64,000 nucleotides of DNA from Litsea cubeba (lineage: Eukaryota > Streptophyta > Magnoliopsida > Laurales > Lauraceae). Both the position numbers and the translations under genes were made by a program. The notes under the pieces are model-generated. The model saw only the letters and a list, made by a program, of their open reading frames with translations. It had not been told where the DNA came from and did no database searches. The stretch spans positions 111,559,392 through 111,623,391 of the forward strand of contig CM022946.1 of assembly GCA_012931725.1 (NCBI GenBank). The letters are read 5' to 3'. This document shows, piece after piece, positions 11,352-23,372 of the stretch (position 1 is the stretch's first letter; every line of letters begins with the position of its first letter).

Positions 11352-11363
11352 GCTCTGATACCA
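11352..11363 (-). other. Primer-binding site of D
   Basis: The plus strand reads gctctgatacca, so the minus strand reads TGGTATCAGAGC, complementary to the 3' end of initiator-Met tRNA. It lies two bases inside the 5' LTR. Confidence 0.93.
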
Positions 11364-11365
11364 AT

Positions 11366-13158
11366 TGAAAGTCCGGGATCTTAACCCTAGAGGGGGGGTG
11401 AATAGGGTGAGCTACTAATAGTGACTAACTATGACCAATTTTAATTTTCTATAAACTAACTAGTCACTAGTGATGATAACAAGCACAATGCGGAAGCTAA
11501 ATACATACAATCATCACAAGAGCATGCACCACAACACAATATTTATAGTGGTTCGGCCAACGTGCCTACATCCACTACCGGCTTGTGCTCTCACACCCCA
11601 CCGGATTTCCACTAATATGCTTTTCCAATAGGCTAAGCAATAACCTCTACAAGATGCTTTCCAAGGCTTAGCAATAACCTCTACAATGTATGCTTTCCAA
11701 GGCTTAGCAATAACCTTACAATGATGTTTTTCTAGGCTAAACAACAACCTATCAATATGCTTTTAATGGCTAAGCAATAACCTTATAAAGAAATGATTTC
11801 TCAAAGAAAGTGTCTTCCAAAGAACACTCTAAGAAATTACAATTAAAGCACAATTACAATGCCTCTTTAATAGGCTAATTTGAAAGTGAAAACTAAACTC
11901 ACACAACACACTAATGAGTGCAAAGATGTATGCTAATGAGGTGTGTGTGTGACAACTTCAATCAAGTTTAAAAAGTAAAGTCCAATGAATATATGCTCAA
12001 AGCAATTCAAAGATTAAAGCACATAGAAAGAATTGATTGAAGTTTAAATGCAAATCACATGAACAAATACTAACTTGTTGATGATTTAAAAAATAAAGGC
12101 TCACAAGTTGTATGAAATTAATTTGGCTTAAACATGTGATGCATTTGTAGTGTTGTTTTCAAAAACAAGATTTAACAAAGGTTTTAAAAAGATTGAAACA
12201 ACAATGATGATTCAAACAAGTTAAATTAACATGTTATAAAGAAATCAAAGTTTCAAACATAACATGTTTAACAAAGTTTAAAACTAAACTAAGTTTGAAT
12301 CAAAGAAAAGAATTCATTACAACTTAATATCAAAGATTGAATGGAAGTAATGAATTCATTTCATCATATTTATCATGCTAAAAACATTTACCAAAGATTT
12401 AAAACCAAGCATGAAACATATGATTAGATTAAGCAAAGCTTACTTGGAGATTTAACTTCATGATCCAAGCTTTAGCTTCCTTAATGACCTTCTTAATCCC
12501 CTTGGTTCATCCCCTTTATCTTCTCTTCAAACACCTCCAAGAAGGCTCCAAGTTTCCTCAAAAGTTCCAACCTTTTTCAAAGGGAATGAAGCCTTTTTAT
12601 ACACAGAAAATAGAGTTTCTGCGTGTCCCCGGTCGACCCCATGACAGGCCCGGTTGACCCTATCCAAACGGTCAGAAAAATGACCGTTGGAGAGCCAAAC
12701 GGCTCTCTGCCCAGTCGACCCGCAGTGTACGCGGTCGACCGGGATGTGTACCCGGTCGACCGGGTACACTGGGCCCTGGGCCACTTTTCCCATTTTGCAT
12801 ACTTTTGCAATTTTCAAAGATTTTTGATGTGGGACTTGTTGGGGCCATTAAATCAAGCTTGAAACATGATTTAAATCAATCTAAGTATTTTTTAAAATCA
12901 TGAATCATAAAAAGCCACAAATCATTTGAAACTTTAAAACTTAGGCTAAGCTTGAATTTTGAAATTCCTTTTACAAAATCAATTGCATCCAAAATTAAAA
13001 CCAATTCATGCATAAAACATGAGTTTTACCATATTTTAAAAACAATGCATGGATAAAATAAGATTTCAATGTTTTCTAAAATAATGCAAGTGTGAGAAAT
13101 CAAATGATGATTAAAATGATATGCACCCATCAAATTGCAATACACAAAATTCCTAACA
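11366..13158 (-). repeat. 5' LTR of D with promoter
   Basis: 1793 bp, near-identical to 4691-6480. The promoter block holds the GGTCGACC palindromes (about 12630-12760), the inverted AACGGTCA/TGACCGTTGGA pair (12667-12691), and minus-strand TATAAAAA at 12594-12601. One palindrome has decayed here to ggttgacc near 12652. Confidence 0.93.
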
Positions 13159-13163
13159 GACAT

Positions 13164-16100
13164 TTCATGCAATTTAGAATGTTCATCACTATGGTCATTA
13201 GTTATATCATTAAAAGTGATGAATATCAATTTATGATGCTTGATGGAATTTTATGTTTATCACATCTTTTCTCTTAATCTTGTTCTATATTCAATTGGTA
13301 TCATTTTCGATTTTTGTCATATCCAATTGATGTCATATCTTGAAAATGTGATAAACCTTGTATACATTGGATTCATCTTGATAGTAACATGTTTTTATTC
13401 CATGTCATTTTCTATTAGCATCATAATTTTTCATGATTGCCACCTCTCATGCTCTTATAAAATCTCATAACCACCATACTCATGTGTTCATAATCTTGGT
13501 TGGTTAATGGTTGAGGTAGGCTTCATGTTTGAACTTCATTTCATTCATCTCATTCATCTTGCACATGATAGTTATATTTTATGATTGGATGAAATGATTT
13601 CAAAATATTCATAGCATATGATTTTTCTTAGTTATATTGATTGATGCTATGATTAGTTTAACCCCATAACATCATGGATAGCTCTAATTTAGATTAATCC
13701 TAGTAGTTATATTCCTTTTAACTCCATTTTAGAGTGATTGAGCTAATAGTCTTATCATTGAATCTCAATTGGTATTTCTTGTTCCAATTGGTATCCATGA
13801 TCGTTTTTCTTCATGGCCTTAAACTCTTAGAGGCTACTACCATGCATGATACCCTGTTATGTATTTCATTTTCGATTTCTTTTGTTAACAGATACTTATA
13901 AAAGGTATTTTCTTATTTTATGTATGTAGGTACATTTGCAAGGTTAAAAATTTATTTGTTGATGATATGACCCTCTATATGCAAATGCTAAATGGTTCTA
14001 TGTATGGTTGTGTTGTTTTCTTTTGTTAACTCCATACTAAGAACTATAAAATCCATCCTTGTGCTTGTTAGTCTTTATTTAATGAGGATGTTATGTTAAT
14101 TGATCATGTTTATATTTCATCTTTGTACATGTTTCAATTTTCATAAGTGTGTTGTTGCTCATATGAATCTCTTCAAATCCATTTCTTATTCATTAGGATC
14201 AGAACTATTATTGATGGATGTTATATTTGTTGAGTTCATACGTTTTACACCTTGGAAATTGCACACAACACCCAATCTTTATTTTTAATGCAATTTCTTA
14301 TATTCATCATGATGCATTCAGCTTATATTTTTATAAGTGATGAATATTCATGATGCTTAGTGAATTTTGTGTTTGTCACATCCATGTTCTTTTCATGGTT
14401 TTCTATTTGTTTGGTATGTCTTAAAATGTGACAAATCTTGTGAACATTGAATTGAAATTTCACTTTAGCATCTTATCTCTCATGTTTGCCTCCTCTAAAT
14501 TATGATTGTTTTCTTGAAGAGGTTGGCTTCATGATAATTGAACTTCATTTCATAAAGCATATGAAATGATGATATTTCTCATAGCATATGATTTTCAAGA
14601 GTTAAACATGCTTATGCTATGATTAATACCACTATTCTCATGGATTTCTCTGTTTTGAAACATATTTATTAGTTACATGATTTCAAAACCAGTTCAGAGT
14701 TTTAGCATTTAAAAAAAATTTATTTAACAATCCATGATTTTTTTTTTGGTTGTATCCTTAACATGTTCATCATTATGGAATTGATTTAACGCTTTGGATA
14801 CTCCACCTTGATTCATTCCAAGTTGCACTCATATTGGTATATCTATTTGAATCATTCGAACATTAACGGTTAAGGGAGGAAATGGGAGGAGACGGGAGAC
14901 TCCTCACGTGTTGGGTTTGCCAAGCGTAATTCCATGTGTGGTAGCTATGGAACTGACCTATAATTCTGTGTGATCACGTAAAACACTTCTCTGATGCTTA
15001 TATCCTCACCAACAAGAAACATGATTCATATACTTGGTTGAATCTCAAGTTGTTGTCCTCCATTACATGTAAATCTCTTTCGATCTTGTCTATGTTTTGG
15101 AATCAACAACTCATTTTGCATATGTTCTTGATAGGTATATTTTCTAAAATGCAAAATTGAATGAGATGTAATATTGATGTCCCATCTCATATTTTTCAAA
15201 TCAGTTGTTTTGTCTTTTTAAAAATAAATATGATTTGAAAAATGAATTTTTCATTGATTTTAAGTTTTTACTTAAATGGGAAATTATGCAATTGATTTTC
15301 ATTTTGGGCCATGTTTAGATACATGCTTTCAAAATGAGATTTTCAATTGGTACTCATCTATTCATCATTATGTCTTTCCATGATTAGCAATATCTTGAGA
15401 AATTTGATCAATGTAAGATTTAATTGTTATATTTGAGAACTCCCTAGTTTCTTGCCTTACATCTTCTTCATGCATTACATCGGTATATTCATTGTCATCA
15501 TATTGACAAAAAGGAGAGAATGATGTTAAGGGGGAGTAGACATCTTTAAGATGATCAAATGAGAATTCATATTTGAGGATCATGGAGACACATATATGAA
15601 TATGATAAATATTTGTTTTTAAGTTTTTTTTTTAAAATAAAATAATTTTTAATTGAGAATGCATTAACTTTTATAGGTACATCTTTATGTATTTCTCATA
15701 TTGCCACATCCATGAGTTTTTAGTTCTGGTATTTTTCTAAGATATGGATGTTTTTATCTTTGATCATCACTATGCTCTGTATTGTGTTTTTCTTTTGTGT
15801 GATGATTTTGCAAGTCATATGCTCCTCTATTTGTAAATTTCCTATCTTGATGACTTGTTTGGAATGCAATGTACCCAATTCATCATTTTAGATTATAATC
15901 ACTTAATTTGATGATTGAATTCATTTGGTGATTGCATTCATCCTTATAACATTCATTATGCCTTTGTAAGTTAAATTTTTCTAAAGATTGAATGTTATGG
16001 TTTTGGATTTTATTTTCTTCGGTATCATAATGCATGTTCCTATCATATGTTTTTAAATGGATTGATTTTCTTTTGGAACCTTATGCATTCCTCATAATCA

Positions 16101-16844
16101 TTGTATGTGCTTCATAGTTATATCAGTATGATTATGCAAGTTCATCACTACGATTAAGTGGTGAAAAAGGTCAATGAAATGAAATTTCATATGATCTTTA
16201 TTGAGTCCTTACTCCTCAATCGGTTTGTATCATTTGAAGGACTTAGAGAATCCTTAAATGGATTCATGGAAATGATATGGACTTTCTTAGTTGATTAATA
16301 TAGTTCAATTCCATCTTAGCATGATTACATCTCTTTATAGTCAAATCTTTTGATATCATGCTTGCTAACCCCTCTATGCTTATAGGTGAATCTTTTTATG
16401 TCCTTGATATCATAATATGCTAAATATTGATATCTCTCACTTCTCCTTATCTCTCCATAGTACTCCATATGCTTCATGGGGACATCTCTTTGTCAATTTG
16501 TGACAAAAAATGTGGAGAATAAATGGATTGAATCCTGAAAATGGAGAGATTAAACAAAGGGGGAGAGTGTAGAACAAAGGGTGAAAACACACTCTATCTA
16601 TGATATTTTGTGACTAACAATTAAGGGGGAGTAGCAATCCCACCATAGGATGTGTATGTCAATGTCTTATGCAGGTATATCTTTAAGAGACAAAGCACAT
16701 TCTCAGGGGGTATTTAGAGTCATGGGTCTTTGAGTTGTAATTGTTGTCTCTTTTGTAAAGATCACGTACTCTTGTAATCTTGGTTGTATTTGAGTCCATT
16801 TGTTGTATTTCAATCAAGAATAGGTGTTTTGCCACGAAATTGAC
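13164..16844 (+). other. Non-coding interior of A1, part 2
   Basis: Continues the AT-rich interior after D, colinear with A2 44023-47718. It has no coding domain. The agttatat and aggtatat motifs continue (for example near 13566, 13630, 13711, 15132, 15676 and 16672). The last 1.4 kb carries several polypurine-tract-like runs: aagggggag near 15528, aaaggggga near 16556, aaggggga near 16623. Confidence 0.7.
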
Positions 16845-16856
16845 AAAGGGGGAGAT
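16845..16856 (+). other. Polypurine tract of A1
   Basis: aaagggggagat abuts the 3' LTR, preceded by ttgac. This is the typical copia/Sirevirus plus-strand primer site. Confidence 0.88.
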
Positions 16857-18523
16857 TGTTAGTGCCACATTCCTATGAGCACTTGTTTTTGTATTGTCAA
16901 TTCCGTGTCGAAGAATCCAAGACCTTGCCTCTCAGAATTTCTCAAGGAAGATCAAGTTTGAAGGCAGAAGATTAAGTCTTGGAAGGCCCGGATTCATAAA
17001 GGAAGACATCCATATGTGTGCCAAACTATTCAAGTAAATGGGACTCCAAACCAGCCAAGACATGGTCTTAAAAACCCTTAGTTTAATGGATTATTTAATA
17101 GGGTTTTAGAGATTGTTTTTCAGCTTTTTTAAGACTCAAAACAGGCCTCAGAAGTCAGCTAACCGCCATGGTTTTCGGTCACCTCGCGGTTACTTTTCCA
17201 GAGAGCAAAGACTCTCTTAAAATGGTTTTTCGGTTACCTCGCGGCTAGCCATTTGAACAGTAACATCACTATTCACTGTTCACTGTTCATTAGCCGTTTG
17301 AACAGTAACACTATTCACTGTTCACTGTTCACTATAAATAGAAAAACGCCCCAAATCATCCCTAAGGCTTGGAAAATCATTCCCAAGGCCTCCAAGATCA
17401 TGAGAGCTCATGTCCTAACCATTGTGTATCATATTAGAGCTCTCATAGATCATTCCACACACACTATGAGCTTGGTTTGTCAAATCTAAGAGCTTCATTA
17501 GCTTAAGGAAAGTGTGATGTGTGGAGACAATATTGCCTAGGGAAGAACTTGAGCTATCATAGTTTATTATCCAAATCCCTAGACCAAAGACCTCTTCCCT
17601 TGACTGAGCACAACATTGGAGCATCATCATCAACATCAAGGAAGCAATGCAAGAGGCATCAAAGGTTGGAACTGCGGTGATAAGTTTCGAAGAGCATCCT
17701 TCGGACTTCGTCAAAGAGGCAAGTGGCAACCTCCAGACTTTGTCAAAAATAGGCAAGTGCTCTTCGCCCTCCATTCAAATTATATCTTTGTGATAGTGGA
17801 TTGTTTCTGCGTGATTCAACCACTTTAAAAATTATGATAGTGGATTGTTTTTGTGTGATTCAACCACTCTAAAAGTTATGTGTGGGGAGTAGATTTTTGT
17901 GATTGAACCTCGTGAACAAAAATGGGGAGAAGGTCTGTATGGTTGAACCTCGAGAACAAAATTTATGTAGAATCAGTACTTGTGTAGTTTGATTCTTCAT
18001 AGTGGAACCAGGGGACTGTGTGACCCTTGAGAGTAGATGTAGGTCTGTGTGACTGAACCACTATAAATCCCTTGTGTCAGTTTCTCTATCTCTATCTCTT
18101 CTGCTTGATTTATATATCTATATGTTGTGGAGAATGATATGAATGATATTTAGTTTAATTGACACACATCCACTTGTGCGAAAACAACATTGATCATATT
18201 GGTAAATCAAATCTTGTTTAGCACACACTCTTTAACAAATATTCATTTGAGCACATTGATATAAATCATAAGTGAATTTGTGAAGAGTGTTGTACTCACA
18301 CTTGTGCTTACTAATATGAAACTAATTGTCTTATCTTTGATTGTTTAAGCACTCATACATTGAACACATATTCCGCATAAGTTGTATTCTTATTTGTATT
18401 CATTATGTTCTTGTTCCTAGTTGGGATTAAAATTGGACTAAGATGTTTTAATTGGGAAAAGAATTCCATTAGTCCTATTCACCCCCCTCTAGGACACTTT
18501 CATTGGCCCTAGCTGTACTTTCA
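16857..18523 (+). repeat. 3' LTR of A1
   Basis: 1667 bp, about 116 bp shorter than its partner. The hairpin array has fewer units, and the MSA-like site plus part of the promoter upstream of the TATA (CTATAAATA, 17332-17340) are deleted. Confidence 0.92.
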
Positions 18524-18614
18524 ATTAGGTGGGCCTTCCTTGTATAGATCCCTTTGTGTGAGTCCACTATGGGGCTCAAGTCGATTGGCTCCATCAGATC
18601 TTCTAGTGCTCTCT

Positions 18615-18867
18615 TCCTTTAATCGAAAACTCGAACACTCGAGGAAGGAGGAAGAAGATGAAGAGGTTATGCCTGCTCAGGGTCGACGGCGACCCTCACT
18701 TGTTATAGCGAGGGTCGACTAACAAAAAATGAAGGTTGAATGTGACCGTAAAAAAAATGGTGAAAAAAATTACTTTATCTTTACGGATTCCCTGTTGGTG
18801 CACTACTGGCTAAAGTTCCCTATTTGGTGCAGTGTCTACTTAAAGTTATTTTTTTGGTAAAATCCCC
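18615..18867 (-). repeat. Right TIR of M1
   Basis: Inverted partner of bases 1-252. The likely tip is ...ttggtaaaatcccc. The hairpin arms gggtcgac and gcgaccctc recur near 18680-18720. Confidence 0.7.
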
Positions 18868-19801
18868 TATATTTTAAATTAATTTCTTCATCTTTAATGA
18901 TCAAGATCTAATCAGCAACTCTTCCGGTCTTCTTACTCTTATAAAATATATTTTATTAAATTTTATGCCTCTTTAAAATATTTCCTCATTTTGACAAATT
19001 AAAACTACTATATAAAGTTTTCTTAATACAAGTAATTATTCATCATTAAGATCTAAGTATTTTATACAATATTAATAACTTATAACTAAAATTATATAAC
19101 TAACTTTAGAATTCATTGTAATCTACTTCTCTGCTTGAAGCAAAATTTAAATTATCATATTATCTTAATTATTAATTCCACAATAAAATCACTTCAAAAT
19201 CATTAAACATTATAAAATAGATAACAATAAACTAAAATGGATACAAAATGACATTAAATATGTTCATTTAAATAAGTAAAGAATATAATGATGATGATAG
19301 AATACTTGTTTCCATATAAATATAAAAACAACCGAATCTGTGTATTTTGTTTCTTACCAATAGTTTTCAAATATAACAATTACCTTATTTTTAGTTTTCT
19401 TCCAATATCTCAATCATTTTCTAATCGCTTTCTTGAATTTGTTTGTTTTCTCACTACTTAAAAAATCTCTGAACATGTGTTTTTGAATATAAGAGAGAAG
19501 AAAGGATGTATTTTATATAGTGTTTGCTATCATTCATAAATCATGCATAAATGTGATTCTGTTTATCCACAACAAATTTATGATACTTCTAATATAATAT
19601 AAATTTGATAATAAAATACTAATTGTATGATCTTTTTATGATTAATTAATATAATGAAATAACATATGAAACATCATGGTAAGATTTTTATAACCTATAA
19701 AACTAAATTATACACCCATATTTAAGGTTCAAAGTCTTTTTAATGGGCGAAATCTAAGTTCATTATGTTAAATGGATTTGAAATCTTGTAATCTATTATG
19801 A
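18868..19801. other. AT-rich spacer
   Basis: Very AT-rich unique-looking sequence with no ORF above 60 codons, no repeats matching the rest of the window and no recognisable motif. Confidence 0.6.
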
Positions 19802-19810
19802 TTCATCTTT

Positions 19811-20945
19811 GGGGGGTTCTATTGGCACCGCAGTTTCATCTCTCCACATTGCAAGGAAGATTTTTTTTCTTCCTAAACTACCCCCTCCTCTCTCTCTCTC
19901 TCCCTCCACAGTCCACCCTCTCCCTCCACCCTACCCTCCAGGTCTCCTGCGGGAAGGGGGCCGGCCAGCCTCTTTCTTCCTCCCTCCCTCCTCTATTTTC
20001 TCTCCCTCTCTCCCTTCCTCTTCTTCTCTCTCCTTCCGTCCCCTCCCCCCTCTTCCTCTCCCTCCCCCTCCCCCTCCCCGCGGCTGGGAGGGAGATTGGG
20101 CGGCAGGGCTGCACCGGATCATACACAAATAAAAGGTTTTAAACCTAGACATCCCACCACCTTTTTATAATAAAAAAAGTTTGTGTAAATCTTGGTAATG
20201 CAGTTTGGCATTAATTTGTTCGAAGGGGACTTTGAAGCTCACTAGTGAAGCATTCCACCTCATTAGAAGTTCCAACTTTGATTATTTCCACTGTGCCTAA
20301 TCAAACAGATAACCTGATCTTGTAAGTTGCCATGTCCTTTAAACCATGCCGAGACCAAAGACCAAACAAAGAATTCAATGGAGCAAAAACTCCGATGGAT
20401 CCGTGGATCAAATTTCAGAAATAAAGTACAAAGATCATCATGCAAAGATAATCAAAACAAGAATAGTTGAACTCAGCAGGAACCATGTGGTTCAAAACAC
20501 CATGACTACATCCACTTGAAAAACACCAGTCCATCAATCCAACTGACAAATTAATTAATGTTACAGCCCTGCCGCTCGATCTATCTCCCCGCCGGTGGTT
20601 GGGAGGGGGAGCTAGGAAGAGGGGGGTGGGGAGGGGAGGGGAGGAGAGGGAAGGAGAGAGAAGGAGAGGAAGGGAGAGAGGGAGAAAAAAATAGAGGGGG
20701 GCGGGGGAGGGAGGAAGAAAGAGGGAGAGAGGGGAAGGGGGCTACCGCCGCGGACAGCCGGCTATGGATCCCTCCCCGCCGGAGACCTGGAGGGTGGGGT
20801 GGGGTGGAGGGAGAGGATGAGGGAAGAGGGTGGACTGTGGAGGGAGAGAGAGAGAGAGATGGAGGAGGGAGGTAGTATAGGAAGGGAATTTTGTTTTTTT
20901 TTTGCGGTGTGGAGAGATGAAACTGTGGTGCCAGTAGAACCTCCC
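19811..20945. mobile_element. Short MULE with purine/pyrimidine TIRs
   Basis: A perfect 9-bp TSD, ttcatcttt, lies at 19802-19810 and 20946-20954; nine bases is diagnostic for Mutator-like elements. TIRs start GGGGGGTTCTATTGGCACC on the left and GGGAGGTTCTACTGGCACC on the reverse complement of the right, and continue for over 300 bp (left about 19811-20115, right about 20566-20945). The left TIR is C/T-rich on the plus strand and the right is G/A-rich. The roughly 450-bp interior (about 20116-20565) has no recognisable gene. 1135 bp, no transposase. Confidence 0.88.
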
Positions 20946-20981
20946 TTCATCTTTACCCAAATTTTCTGACATGTATAGAAC

Positions 20982-20983
<2 letters not shown>

Positions 20984-21013
<30 letters not shown>
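20984..21013. repeat. AT dinucleotide microsatellite
   Basis: Fifteen uninterrupted AT units, just outside the short MULE. Confidence 0.97.
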
Positions 21014-21016
<3 letters not shown>

Positions 21017-21111
21017 AAGTGTGATTCAACGTGATTCCCCTTTTTTTTATTATCGAAGGGAAAAAATTTTCAATTAGGATTTTATATGGGTGCTTTATGT
21101 GGGGTAAGGGG

Positions 21112-22126
21112 TAGAGGTGGCAAACGGGTCGGGTTGGGCTAAATGGGTGGGACCCGTTTATTAAATGGGTTAGATCGATGCTCCTAACCCGTATTCAACC
21201 CGTTTATTAAACGAGTTAGAAACCCCAAACCAGCACCTGTTGGGGGTTTGGTATTGGTTAATCCGACCCGACCCACATTAACTACCAGCATAACTTGCAC
21301 CCAAACCTAAATTTATTAACAATCCTTTAAGGCATTAATCATACCCAAAGTTTAAATTAGACTCAAACCAATGAGTTGATTTATAAAAATGAGATAAGAT
21401 CTAAACGAACAATCCATAACTTTCTAAATCTTATAAGTGCAATTTAAAAACTATCGAGCTCTATCTGGGTTATAATATGTGTCTATAGTCAATTTGTTTT
21501 ATATAGGATATTAAATCAGACTTAGGCTCAACTGAAGTTGGGTTGAAAATTTAGGCATAGGCCTGGGTCACGATGCCATAATTCACCATTCTCTCTAGCT
21601 TGTGATAGCGTAAGGAGAAAATAGTGTGGAAACTTAGCATGAACTTGGCCATTACTTTATTTTCTTATTTTATTTATGTCATATCCATTGTATTTTCTTT
21701 ATATCCATAATCCTCCGAAGAGAGAAGAGCACACAAAAATATTCTTTAAGTAAGTTGACAAATGATATACTTGAGAAAAAATAATGAGAATGAATTATTT
21801 ATAAAATGAGTATAGTATACATTTTTTTAAATAGTGACAATAGAAATAGAATAATAAAATCAATAGAAATAAATTAAAGCTTTCATAAAAAAAAATCATA
21901 TCAAAATAAAAGGATACACTCCATAGATTTAAGTATGAATATAAGTTTTAACTGCAATAAAAAATAAATGGGTTGCGCGGGTTAACTCTAACCCGACTCG
22001 TTTAAATGCAGGTTATAAAAGCTTGACCAGCAACCGACCCATATATTATGCAGGTCGGGTTGTGCGGGTCATATGCGGGTCGGGTCGGGTTGGATTGGCG
22101 GGCCAGCTTCGCTTTTGCCAGCTCTA
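21112..22126. mobile_element. Non-autonomous hAT-like element
   Basis: The ends are TAGAGGTGGCAAACGGG and, on the reverse complement, TAGAGCTGGCAAAAGC. Flanking 8-mers gtaagggg (21104-21111) and gttagggg (22127-22134) match at seven of eight bases, the right TSD length for hAT. Subterminal regions are packed with cgggtcggg / acccgtt motifs in both orientations, as usual for hAT transposase-binding repeats. The 1.0-kb body is AT-rich and has no transposase ORF. Confidence 0.75.
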
Positions 22127-22134
22127 GTTAGGGG

Positions 22135-23372
22135 GCCATCCATGTCTAACTTTTTTTTATAGTGGGTCAAGATTTCTTAATCCGTGACCTAGAAGTTAAA
22201 TGGAGTCGTTTGTTTGTGTCATATTTTGCCCATTTAAGGCCCCCTATGTAGATACCTATATAGGATTATGTTATGAGTGGTTTATAGAATTTGTATTCGA
22301 TTCATTTAATTGTGGGTCAGGATTTCTTCGCGCCTAAGACCTACCGAATAATGGTACATCTCAAGTTCAGGTGTAGCCACAGATTTGAGTTATGTTATTA
22401 TAGCATAGGGTGTTTAGTTTAATTTTTCTGTGTTTCTTATTCTCTAAATATCTATTGTTGTTGGTGACATATTATTTGGCACCTTTTGGATAGTGAGAAT
22501 GTTGGTTTTTATATCACTCTATTTTGTGCCAATTTTTAATTCACACAATTTTTTTTTATATCTATTTATGTTTGTTTCTACAAATATAGTGAGCGGGCAT
22601 GCTTTGGCTTGGCACGAATGAATTTTGTGCTAGTATTTGATAAAATGGATTAGTTATCAATTTGGTTTGGCCACCAAGTGGATCTCTTTTGCTAGTCAAG
22701 ATCAAATATAATCAAAAGATACCAACCACCTCAATAATTGTCTAAAAACTCATGGTCCACATCAGATTTAACAACCCAATTAACGGTTACTTCCCTATAC
22801 CTTCTAATAACAATCACTTTGATTGACTAACATCAGTCTTAAAATCAAAATAAAGGAAAGATGATGAATAAATGGTTGAAGTTTTTTATATATTTTTTTA
22901 TCATAATTGTGATGTACTCTGGATGTTGGGATGTCATCCTCATTGACTCCCATGTCTATGTGGCATTGGCCCCACTATGTCATCATTTTCTATTTAGGTC
23001 ATGTTTGGCAATATTCAAATCCTCCTGGAAAAGATTATCGCTTTCCATGAAGTCTTGAAGAATCTATGCTTGCCGGTGTAATTCTTTAAGAACTTGGGTC
23101 ATCTGAGACCCTCATTTTTTAGTTTTCTCAGGTTGGACCCACACCCATCCCCTCCATAGGGTGTGCAAATCCTCGGTTGGAAGGGAAAGATATAAAATCC
23201 TCAAAAATCTTTAGATTCTTCACCTATTACAAACATAACCTAAGAAATGGTTAGCTATACAAATCCTTAGTGATGAAAGCCCTATTCCAGGGGCATTAAG
23301 GAATACTCACATTTGCAGATTTCTCAGTTGTTACCAAATGTGTCCATAGGAAACGTTTGTAAATGTGAGGAT
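22135..23372. other. Spacer before element C
   Basis: No recognisable gene or repeat. A 65-codon hydrophobic ORF at 22861-23058 shows no support. It ends with the left TSD of C, aggat (23368-23372). Confidence 0.55.

Larger units (their letters stand above)
4691..13158 (-). mobile_element. LTR element D (Sirevirus-like, gag remnant plus extra ORF, no pol)
   Basis: Inserted in A1 with a perfect TSD gacat (4686-4690 and 13159-13163); the empty site is visible in A2 at about 44018. LTRs of about 1.79 kb are 4691-6480 and 11366-13158 and are about 99 % identical. The reverse-strand PBS (11352-11363) and polypurine tract (6481-6492) set the minus orientation. The interior (4.9 kb) encodes only the coiled-coil and zinc-knuckle half of gag and, near the 3' LTR, a 382-residue ORF. 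Protease, integrase, RT and RNase H are absent, so it needs a helper. Confidence 0.93.
867..18523 (+). mobile_element. LTR element A1 (Sirevirus-like, non-coding family A)
   Basis: The element runs from TGTTAGTGCC to CTTTCA with a perfect 5-bp TSD, attag, at 862-866 and 18524-18528. LTRs are 867-2649 and 16857-18523. The primer-binding site follows the left LTR and a polypurine tract precedes the right one, which sets the plus orientation. After subtracting nested element D the interior is about 5.73 kb, matching copy A2 (about 5.76 kb). No gag or pol domain is detectable. PBS type, repeated polypurine tracts and the LTR layout point to a Sirevirus-derived non-autonomous family. Confidence 0.92.
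1..18867. mobile_element. Mutator-like element M1 with long TIRs, left tip cut off, interrupted by A1
   Basis: The first 250 bases, reverse-complemented, match the block at about 18615-18860. Both contain the ordered landmarks taactttaagt, aactttagccagt, gtgcacca, ttcaccattttt, gctataacaagtgagg and taacctcttcatcttcttcc. Long, diverged terminal inverted repeats (TIRs) flanking a short interior are typical of MULEs. Removing A1 leaves about 1.2 kb with no transposase. The right tip probably lies at ...ggtaaaatcccc near 18867. The left tip and the TSD lie before base 1, so the superfamily is an inference. A foldback element is the alternative. Confidence 0.7.

Noticed and set aside
15368..15583. 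71-codon minus-strand ORF present in A1 and A2 (46231-46449)
   Set aside because: Shared because the interiors are homologous. The frame differs in the G-tract region and there is no recognisable domain.
19798..20142. Proline/leucine/serine-rich ORFs of about 110 codons
   Set aside because: They are readings of the C/T-rich MULE TIR in several overlapping frames. The mirrored TIR gives similar Arg/Glu-rich ORFs, so no gene is implied.
22861..23058. 65-codon hydrophobic ORF
   Set aside because: Single short ORF, no homology recognised, no promoter or splice context; expected by chance.
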